Positions 24,069 through 33,200 of a stretch of 64,000 bases of DNA are shown piece after piece. The DNA is from Euptelea pleiosperma (lineage: Eukaryota > Streptophyta > Magnoliopsida > Ranunculales > Eupteleaceae), in contig CM068547.1 in the NCBI GenBank assembly GCA_035048495.1, positions 29,767,913 through 29,831,912 on the forward strand, written 5' to 3'. Every line of letters begins with the position of its first letter. The first letter of the stretch is position 1. A program made the position numbers and the translations under genes. A model generated the notes under the pieces. It was not told where the DNA came from. It was given only the letters and a program-made list of their open reading frames with translations, and made no database searches.

Positions 24069-24281
24069 GGCAGTCGAGTCAGCACTAAATCAATTCTTGT
24101 TGAGTGTGGATGGTGCCATACATGAGTCCCACAAGGCTACATAAGAGGCGTAAGGGTGATCTAAGTTACACAAAGTGAACTCAAAGAAATGTTGAAAACC
24201 ATAATCTAACTAAATGGAAAATTGACTCCATACACAGTAAAAGATGAATAATATAGTAATTGAAACCATGGTAAGATGAAG
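24069..24281 (+). repeat. Right copy of 211-bp direct repeat
   Basis: Matches 14849-15059 almost base for base and continues after TGAAG into TTCCCAAACAACCC. This is presumably the uninterrupted original sequence, whereas the left copy switches into copia at the same TGAAG. Confidence 0.85.
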
Positions 24282-24534
24282 TTCCCAAACAACCCGAATC
24301 TTTTTACCTATCCGAAAAAAGAAATGTGCTCTTATAGTCTTATTCCTTAAGTACTTCAATTATATTTCTTAAAGCAATCATAGCTGTCAAAAATCAGGAA
24401 ACCAATGTAAAACCCTATGCATTAGTTAACACGATCTCTTTAACTAGCAAGATGCTAAATGAGGATCCAAATACCCAACCATTACTAGAAAATAGAGACA
24501 TACTAATATAGGACCCACTTAGAAAGTCCAAAAG

Positions 24535-24782
24535 TGTTAGAGCAATCGGAAGATATGGTAGGCCTTATTTTAGGTTATGGAGAGGAGAGGGTTTTAGAGA
24601 TTAGTATGGAGTCTCAAGAGCTTTTTTTTTATACAACTTCTATGAGTAATTACAATGCATGACCTATTTATTGGTCTTTAAAGAACATTCTAGACCATAG
24701 ATATTTCTAGATTTTGGATATATTCTAGAAAGACTAGACTTGGGATCATCAAGATTTTGGCATCATTAAAACTTTTCCAACA
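24535..24782 (-). repeat. Rearranged solo LTR related to 18543-18908
   Basis: Begins TGTTAGAGCAATCGGAAG and follows the copia LTR closely through GTAGGCCTTATTTTAGGTTA and TACAATGCATGACCTATTTA to AGACTAGACTT. It then diverges and ends TTCCAACA. No PBS or internal region adjoins it. Length is 248 bp versus 366 bp, so it has an internal deletion or belongs to a related subfamily. Confidence 0.7.
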
Positions 24783-24857
24783 GGTAAATACATATCTCAG
24801 GTGGAAGATCTCTAACTCTGATTTGGGAAACGTTTATAACACGAATTGAAGGTCACA

Positions 24858-25022
24858 CAATGTTAATGTACCACGTGTTAGACGCTTGGACACCATTGAC
24901 CAAAGGATGCTTTACCAACCCTTCAGTAGACCTACAAACAATAAATCAACGTTAACCTAATTGGTGATTTCTAGACGATGAATAAGTGTAACCCAAATAC
25001 TATTTAGAATTGCATGGCTAAA
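24858..25022. mobile_element. Left half of a MITE split by an LTR element
   Basis: CACGTGTTAGACGCTTGG, CCAACCCTTCAGTAG and ATTGGTGATTTCTAGACG match the left arm of the fold-back MITE at 1585-2045. The complementary right arm resumes at 27776-27965 on the far side of the LTR element, so the MITE predates that insertion. Confidence 0.7.
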
Positions 25023-25028
25023 ATTCTG

Positions 25029-25187
25029 CATCAAGATTAGATTTGATCTGATTAGGATTTTCTTCCTATTTTGATTTATTGATAAACTTTTGATAGGTTA
25101 CATTGACCTACTCAAAGCTCTTATATAGAGCATTACAGGAATTCGAAACAGGAAGAAAATCCTAATCAGATAAAATCTAATCTTAAT
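25029..25187. repeat. Inverted repeat at the outer edge of the left LTR
   Basis: AGATTAGATTTGATCTGATT followed by AGGATTTTCTTCCT (25030-25063) is the reverse complement of AGGAAGAAAATCCTAATCAG plus ATAAAATCTAATCT (25150-25184). A piece of LTR is therefore present in both orientations. The right LTR (27553) has a different outer sequence (TGAAGAAGTTTTG), so the left end is rearranged. Confidence 0.8.
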
Positions 25188-26044
25188 GGAGATTTGATAT
25201 TATCCTAATCTTGTGATGAGATACACCAATAATGATATGTTGTATCTCACACAATTTATTGTAATATATTCTCTAATATTCCCCCTCAAACTCACGGGGA
25301 TCAGGAATCCCCATGAGTTTGCTCAAATCTGTAGTCACCACAGAGAGATCGCTTGAAAAATGTCGCCGGAGAATTGAATCTGTGCCAAATATATCGCTTG
25401 CCGATAATCCAAAAGAAAAATTACAATTCGGACTCTTTTGGGCCAGGAGAAGAAGTCTTTAATTTTAGCTAAATTGGAACCCGTCAGATTTTAATTTGGA
25501 TAAAGAGGCCTCATTGGGCCAAAATGGGTGTTGGCATCTGTTTGCCTCACAGGCTTGGGTTTTACGAGTCTTCAGAGGCCTATTGAACAAGAAAGTGTGT
25601 AAGCCACTTTGGACCTCACAAGAATGGTGTAAGCCAATTGTTTTTCTCTCACAGGTGTGTGCCTTTTTGGGCATCACTGGTTTAGGCCTTTGTTAGACCA
25701 AGGAGATTGGATGGGCATCTTTGTGCCACATCAACTTGGGCTCTATAAGTCCTTAAGTAAATTTCTCTTTTTTTGGGTCTTGATTTTGTTTCAGCCGAAC
25801 TAAGAGAGTGAAAAATAAGGGTTTTGAAGACAAGTAGGAGAGTATAGGTTTTGTTTGTTGGGGTGTCCAACAAAAGAGATTGAGGGCAGTCAGAGATAAC
25901 GACTCATGGAGGCATAGTCAGCAACTGCAAAAATGGCAGCGGTGGTGAACAACAAGGCATGACGATGACAATGGAGATTTTTGGTCGACCATGGTGATGA
26001 CGTTAGTCCCTCCCTGTTTCACACCTTTTTTTTGTTTTTTTTAG

Positions 26045-27303
26045 CTTGCTGGAATACAAATTCCTTCGATGGCCCTTGGTAGCCAAGACTTAAGAGTGTG
26101 GAAGCCATCAGTCAATGGCTCCTTTTCAGTACAATCAGCCTTTGAGGCTGTTCATAAGACAAAGCCAAAAGTCCCTTGGGACAAATGGGTTTGGAACAAA
26201 TGCCTACTCCTAAGCAAACTGCTATGGTGTGGAATCTTGTCCATGGAGCGTTGGCCAGGGATGACAAGTGACAAAGTGTGGTATTCAAATGGCCTCTCGG
26301 TGTGGTCTTTGCAAGAGGAGTGATGAATATGCTCACCACCTTTTCTTCGATTGCATGGTAGCTATGGAAATATGGTAGAATGTTATGAGTTGGTTCCAGT
26401 GTCAAGGTGCTTGGAATAGCTTGGCCAAGTTAATTGAAGTCAATAAGGATCGTAGCCCCATCATCGAAGACCTTTGTAATTCAACGGTTGTTTCTAGCTT
26501 GGATTGTATTTGGATGTCTAGGAATAAAGCTCTTTGGGATGAAGCAGGTTGCCATGTTGGTGATATGCTTTGTATTCATAAGGACATTACAGAGGCGGGC
26601 CAACAAAGTAACATGAGCATGCATAACTTTGTTTTTGACTTCATGGTTCTAAGATCCTTTGGCAGTTGGCACTAAGTCAAAGCAAGCCCCAACTGTTAAG
26701 GAAATGTATTGGTCTGCTCCTCCCACGGGGATGGTCAAGATCAACTGTGATGGGGCAGCTAGGGTTAGGTGCTGTGCTTAGGAATTTTGAAGGCATAGTC
26801 TTGGGGGTGCTTAGTGGTGGCTTGGGGGTAGTGACTAACTTCCTATAATGTGAAGCTCTCATCCAAGGTGCCATGGTTATAATCCAATTCGGAGGCGACA
26901 ACTAGAGCCATCATCAAGAGTGAGGTCCCTTGGAAAGTGAAAGCTAGATGGGACAACATTAACAAGGAGTTCTCTTCAATGCGGGATCAGCTCTACAATG
27001 AGGGAAGTAATCTTTAGTGCTAACATCTCGGGTAACGAAGGTTGTAATTTTGATTTAGGAGAGGTCCATTGGTGGGATGGTAGGCCGGCTTTCCTCACCA
27101 AGTTAGAGGAGCAGGATAGGCCTTACTACCGATTTGATTAGTGCTCTCCTAGGGAGAGAGTTGCAGATGATTGAGGGTTGAGGGGGTGCCAACTTTGTTG
27201 GGATTCCTTCCACCTTAGTGACGCGTCTCTCTCCCCCTTTCCTTTGTTTCCTTCATCTCTGTTTTTCTTCTTTCTTTTAATAAAATGCTCATTTAGCAAA
27301 AAA
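26045..27303 (+). pseudogene. L1 LINE ORF2 C-terminal pseudogene (zf-RVT and RNase H)
   Basis: Frames 26069 onward read LRVWKPSVNGSFSVQSAFEAV and, with frame shifts, WNLVHGALARDDK, CGLCKRSDEYAHHLFFDC. This is the zinc-binding domain at the end of plant L1 reverse transcriptases (Cys, Cys, His, Cys pattern). The RNase H-like domain follows near 26725-26960 (MVKINCDGAA, GAVLRNFEGIV). Several frameshifts and stops disable it. The 3' end has GTGCCAACTTTGTTGGGAT, AATAAAATG and a short A-tail at 27298-27303. It is nested in the LTR element in the opposite direction. Confidence 0.8.
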
Positions 27304-27807
27304 TAAGTGTGATAGAAAGTAGAGGAGAGTTTCCTTCTATCCTTCTCAGTTGTAATAGACGGTAAGATGGATCGAAAATTCAATCATTGCTCGATAAACC
27401 AGCGATTGACAATTTTCGATGAAAAACAGCAGTTGTAGCAGAACAAATGGTACATAGATAATGATAGAGCACATCCCGGTGGGCAGTGCCCGTCGGAGGA
27501 AGCACAACCAGGAAGAGAGGTTGATACAACAAGATCAATGGCTCTGATACCATGAAGAAGTTTTGATTTATTGATAAACTTTGGATAGGTTACATTGACC
27601 TACTCAAAGCTCTTATATAGAGCATTATAAGAATTCAAAACAAGAAGAAAATCCTAATCAGATCAAATCTAATCTTAATGGATATTTTATATTATCCTAA
27701 TCTTGTGATGAGATACACCAATAATGATATGGTGTATCTCACACAATTTATTGTAATATTTTCTCTAATAGTAACTCATGATCAGACAAAAGCAACATCT
27801 AGAAATC

Positions 27808-28289
27808 CCAATCACGCTGCATTTTGGTCTATAGGATCAACAAAGAGTGGGCAAACCATTTGTATTGTTAGTGGTCTAAGGGTATGACACATGGCACATA
27901 TAGCATTGTTTGACGCCCTTGCATCCAGCAACACGTGTTATAAAAATTTCCCCATGATTGATAGAAAGAGTTGTTTTATTTTTTATAATTAGGTACACTG
28001 GGGCATGGCGTCTAAAATCAGAGGTATTAGAGAATACAGTATAATAAGCCAATCACGCTGCATTTTGGTCTACAGGACCAACAAAGAGTGGGCAAACCAT
28101 TTGTATTGTTAGTGGTCTAAGGGTATGACACATGGCACATATAGCATTGTTTGACGCCCTTGCATCCAGCAACACGTGTTATAAAATTTCCCCATGATTG
28201 ATAGAAAGAGTTGTTTTATTTTTTATAATTAGGTACACTGGGGCATGGCGTCTAGAATCAGAGGTATTAGAGAATACAATATAATAAGG
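27808..28289 (+). repeat. 241-bp tandem duplication (two units)
   Basis: Unit 27808-28048 and unit 28049-28289 both start CCAATCACGCTGCATTTTGG and end AGAATACA(G/A)TATAATAAG. They include the MITE right arm plus the first 22 bp of a plus-strand LTR (TATTAGAGAATACA). Only a few substitutions separate them, so the duplication is recent. It post-dates insertion of the plus-strand LTR element. Confidence 0.9.
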
Positions 28290-28491
28290 TGTGTGAGATG
28301 CACCATATCATTATTGGTCTATCTCATCACAGATTCTTCGGGTTGTCTCGGTAGTCAAGATTCAAAAGATTAGGATAATATCTTAAATTAGATTTGTTAG
28401 ATTAGTTTCTATCTTTGATCATCTTCATTTCTATATACACCCTTAATTAATGTCATTCATCGAAGTTTTATCAATAATATCCATTTTCCAA
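28267..28491 (+). repeat. 5' LTR of a second TA...CA copia-like element
   Basis: TATTAGAGAATACA, GTGTGTGAGATGCACC and ATATCATTATTGG match in opposite orientation the LTRs of the 25.0-27.8 kb element. It ends CATTTTCCA, followed by ATATGGTATATCAAAGC, a mutated primer-binding site (TGGTATCAGAGC). The interior to the right has no recognised gag, and no matching 3' LTR is in the window. Confidence 0.65.
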
Positions 28492-29989
28492 TATGGTATA
28501 TCAAAGCGGGTCATCCAATGACCTGTGCTTTACTGATCTCCCCTCTTGGTATGCCATCCTTCCGGCATAGTTACACTTTAGTCAAGCAAGACAACACCTA
28601 GTTGCGTTTTAGTCAAGTTGAGTCGAGTAATAAGGGCTTAGACACCTAAGGCTTTTCTCAATCAATGCTCAATAAGGCCTCCCTAAAAGTTATTCTTGTA
28701 TGGGACAAAAGGAACAATAAATAGAATCAAGAGAATTACTCTCCAACGATCCAATGGAGCCTAGAAAAGGAAGGAGTGCAGGCGACCGAGCAAAGGTGGT
28801 TGGCCGAACTCTAATGGGTGAGGGCATCCAAGCTTAGTTTGGGTGCCCGAGCGGGGCTATGTTCCTCTGAACAAACAAGTAGATAAAAAGGTTAATTTTG
28901 GGGGCGACCGAAGAGAGTTTGGTCGCCTGAGAGTCTCTATCGCCGGAGCTCTTCTCGGTTGCCCAAGCTACCAAAAAGCTTACAAAGGCTTGAACCAAGC
29001 CACCATACTAATCTTACCAAATATCAGAATAGAACACCCATATGCTATCAGTATGCGAGCCATATTCCGTGAAAGATTTAATGCGGAAAGTTTGAAGCCT
29101 GCCGATCATGTTCTTCTCGCCTTCAATAGATCCTGAGCGACAGCAAGACAACCCAACAAAGCGACCCCACAATTACAGAGGTCCGTTTGTCATGGAATTT
29201 GACAAGTTTTCATTTACTATACAGGCTACCAGCAAGAAGCAACCTGATGCTTTTCGGTCCCAGTTCTTGCTCCCATTGCTACTGATCTGATTTGGTTGTC
29301 CTTTCCTTATTTGCGATGTGAGACTGTCACTCTCTCATCCAACAATACTTTTTGGCAATAATCAGGGTGTTCTACAGCTAATCCAGATTTTCATGCCCGC
29401 ACAAAGCATATTGAGATTGACTATCATTTTATCCCATAGACGTGTCAAGGGTTAATTGCTTTTAGCGAGGATGATCACCTCTAGACTTGTGAACAAGTCA
29501 TTTCATTGTTAACTTGAACTCGATCAACATGTCATATTGTTAACTAGCTATTTTTTTTTGTGAGGATGATTGCCAATGTAGACTCCACAATTGTGTATCC
29601 TTTAGTGTGTCGATCGATAAAAGATGTATCAACCAATCAATCACCATAATGTGTAATTTTGGGTTTTAAAACAGTTGGTCATATTTATTCTTTATGATAT
29701 GGGATGGCGTGGAGGAAAAGCATCAGCTTTTGCCAAAGGAGTGAGTGTAGACCCCCACACCTTATGTAGAATCTGCCGTAATTATTCACGTGAGCTTTGA
29801 GAAACAATATGTTTGATTTTCGTGACAAAGTCCGACAACAATTTTTTCCTTTTGCAAGCGGATTGAGTTAGCCAGTGAGGTTGAATGGCAGCCTTAATTT
29901 AACATATTCCTTGCGTACATTGCATAATAAAGAATAAAGTTAAAATTCAAACAAAAGCAAATGGAATTCATATTAAAGTGCTCAGCTGG
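28492..29989. other. Internal region of retroelement relic or unassigned DNA
   Basis: No domain recognised. Open frames at 28843-29136 and 29108-29290 (+) lack motifs. The first part may be untranslated leader of the element starting at 28267. The last part contains ordinary AT-rich sequence. Confidence 0.35.
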
Positions 29990-30140
29990 GCCCTTCTTAA
30001 TTGGCGGTCTCTAGCCATTGGATCTGAGTACCAAATGGTTAAACATTACCCATGGCTATAGATCACCACTATGGCTGATCTTTGGCGTGTAGGTCCATCA
30101 AGGGTGGGCCAATCCTTCATTGGTCAGTGGGGCTGAAAAG
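29990..30140 (+). mobile_element. MITE half-element just upstream of ankyrin gene B
   Basis: TATGGCTGATCTTTGGCGTG, TAGGTCCATCAAGGGTGGGC and TTCATTGGTCAGTGGGGCTGA match the arm shared by the fold-back MITE family (34770-34880 and 48740-48810). It ends about 135 bp before the ATG, so promoter or leader sequence of gene B may derive from a MITE. Confidence 0.55.
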
Positions 30141-30275
30141 GGAGTTCCCCGTGGTGGATCGCGTGTGCCTATTTGTCAACCGGTACCTCTTTACTTATTT
30201 ATTCAGTCTTGTTCCGCGGACTCCGGTAACAGCTAAACCATCTCGAATACCTTCTGATCGAACATCCTAGCTAAT

Positions 30276-33200
30276 ATGGCTGGATCCTCTACCGGCACTC
30301 TAACTATTAGTCCCACTGAAGCTTATAGAGCTGCAGTTGAAGGAAAGTTAGAGAAGTGGGAGACTCTTCTCTCATACACTACCGATCCTGAAGATCCCAT
30401 GCACCCAATCAACGAGTCGGAAGACACGGTCCTTCATGTACTTGCTCTCCATGGCCACACCAATATCATCCGCAAGCTTCTCAATGAGCTCGTAACGATG
30501 GACATCTTAAAGACCAAAAATGGTGAAGGAAACATAGCACTCCATGAAGCCGCTAGGATTAATTCTGTGGAGATCACCGAGATCATGGTGAGCAAGGACA
30601 GGAGTCTAGTCACTGTCAGCAATAAACTTGGGGAGACACCTATATTCTGGGCTTCTGCATATGGAGCAAAGGAGATCTTTTGTTATCTCGCTTCAATAAA
30701 AGGCGTTGATCATTTATTGACGAGATTCGATAAATCCACCATACTTCACGAAGCTGTTAAAGGAGCACATTTTGGTATGTTTAGTATTATTTACGGTCGA
30801 ATAATAAAAATTAATTCCCTAGTAAACGTAACCCAATCTGTATTTTGTGTCAATCAGATTTGGCACTAAAAATAATTGATCGCTACCCTGATCTTACTTT
30901 CGCTCGAAACAAAGAGGGGATGACAGCACTTCATCTCTTATCCCAAGCTCCCTCCTCCTTCAGGAGCGGATCAATTTACTCATATAAAAATATTGGTGCA
31001 ACTTCATTTATTCCATTGCAAATGCTTGGAGTATTCATCTACTTGTTCTTGAGCTTCTTGAATGCTTCTGAGCTTATGGTGGAAGGTTGCAAGGGAGATG
31101 AAGCGAGTCTGGGCGGTACTGAAGCGGAGTCTCATAGAAAGAAGTGTTTTCAATCAGGTGTTGATTTCTTTTCTGTTTATTAGATTAGGCTTATTTTAAA
31201 GTAAAGTTTAAGTGCTCGTTTGGAATGTCATTTTTTTGTTGATAAGTATAACGTCTTTATTGAAAAATGCCTTAGAGGCTAAGGAAACCTACTAAAGAGC
31301 TAAAAAGAATACAAAGTAAAATAAGATACATCATACAACAACAACAAACATAGCAACACAAGTCGCCGACCACCTCCCCCTAATTTTGCTCCCAACTAAC
31401 TAGATCTGCCCATTTAAATACAGTATCCTCCAAAAAATATCTTTCCCTTCCTCATACATCTTAACCCAGTAATATACCAAAACTTTAATCTGCACCATAA
31501 GCTGCTCCTCTTTAAGGCTTATATCTTCGAACACTAGTATATATATTTCTAGCTCCCTCCACAAACCCCAAATGACTGCGAGAGGAGTCAATGCCCACAT
31601 TCTTTTCCCTAGATGACCAAGACCCAGCCCTTTCCTTTCCAAGCCGAAAATAACTCTTTAATCGTCTTGGGAGCTACCCCAAACACTCCAAATTCCTTGA
31701 AAATCCTTGTCCATATCATCCACACGCTTCTACAATGTAAGAGCAAATGATCTACTGATTCCCCCATTCCATAAACAACGTGGACAATGATCCACAACTC
31801 TCACCACTCTTTTCCAAAGAAAATCCGTTGTTTGTAATCTTCCCCGAATCGCACCTGAAAAAGAAATTCTTTAGCATGAAAAATATTTTAAAATTAAATT
31901 TTCTTGATTCAAAATGACAATTAAAAAAGGCCCCAAATACTTCTTTCCTTTCTTTTTCTCGCCAAGGTTTTACCCAACTTTTCTATTTTTTCTTGCAGGA
32001 ATCAAAGGACTCTTTAGATGTGAGTATGATACCCATCTTGCATCAAACGACTCTTTAAAATGCCAACTGACCATTAACCTGGTAGACTGGCCGGTAGAAC
32101 TGGTTAGTTAAAAGGACAGTCCAGCCGGGTTTTTCCATTCTTCATTACTTTCAATAAAATTATTAAATACTTCGCTTATATTCTTGCTAAGTTTTCCCAA
32201 CTTCTCTTTTTTCTTGCAGGGATCAAACAAATCCTTAGATGTGAGTATGATGCCCATCTTATTATTTGAAGGCCCATTGTTGGTTGTTTTAGAACCCGAA
32301 CTGGCCGTTAACTTGGTAGAGCGGCCGGTTGAACTGGTGACCGGCCGCGGCCGCCTTCTTCCCAGTTCGTTGGGAATTGGGCATGAAATTTCATCATGCA
32401 CCTCATCATAACTTTACCATATTTAGTATCTGAACTTACCTTCTCCTTTACAGCAATCATCAAATCTACCCTTCTTTTATTCTCTGTACGTACTGTTACT
32501 TTGACCATCAAAGAGAACAAAAAAGCCCACTGACCGCGTGGACGTTTAGCCCACAAATTGGTTGATATGCACAATAAAAATCACCCTGATTGGTTATCGC
32601 TATCTGTTAATTTTAGCACTTCAAAACAAGTATATTTTCTTTTTTTGTACTAAATCAAACGGATAGAAATTATCAATGAAGCTGATATTTGGCAACATCC
32701 AAGCAGTCAATGGGCCTGAAAAAGTTTACTAGGTATCTTTTTTTTCTTGGTAAGCACTAGGTAGCATTTTCAGAGGGCCACTATTTGTCTTATCGAGATT
32801 TTTCTCTCATAAAAAATTTCAATCAGGGACTACCAATCATGGTTTAAAATTTCGGGATCAGAGGCTGGATCGGTCCGATCCAGAAAGGGATTGGCGCATC
32901 TCGCCCAAGAAGAAGTGAGCCCTCTTTGGAAAACAGAAATCATGGGGCAAGATGATCCAGTTTTGGATGGGATCAGTGGGCTCTGATCCCGATCCAGATC
33001 GCCGATCCAGAATCCAGAACGGATCTGCTTAGACTTGGAACCATGCTGCCAATGTATGTGGCAGGTGGTGACATGATTTGTTAGGAGAATGTTCCAAAAA
33101 GTCATGCGAGTCCACCTTACCATATAGATGCCAAACACAGACGGAAGTCCTTGAATGGCCACGCATACATTGTTCTAGCCAAAACTAACGTCTTTGTGAG

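Larger units (their letters stand above)
25023..27772 (-). mobile_element. 2.7-kb non-autonomous LTR element with TA...CA LTRs
   Basis: Two direct repeats of about 215 bp (about 25062-25277 and 27553-27771) share TTGATTTATTGATAAAC, CTCTTATATAGAGCATTA and GATACACCAATAATGATAT. On the minus strand the right copy is followed by CATGGTATCAGAGCC (27540-27555), the primer-binding site. The left copy is preceded by a purine tract GAGTTTGAGGGGGAAT (about 25295-25278). LTRs start TATTAGAGAA rather than TG. No gag-pol is present. The interior carries an L1 tail on the opposite strand. The left LTR has an inverted duplicate of its own sequence attached. Confidence 0.8.
31925..32345 (+). repeat. Tandem duplication containing two candidate 21-nt microexons
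   Basis: Two diverged units of about 220 bp each have a pyrimidine-rich tract ending TTTTCTTGCAG, a 21-nt segment, then GTGAGTATGAT(A/G)CCCATCTT. Further on they share TGGCC(G)TTAACTTGGTAGA-like and GGCCGGT(A/T)GAACTGGT motifs. The strong conservation of acceptor and donor in both copies supports exonic use. Confidence 0.8.
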
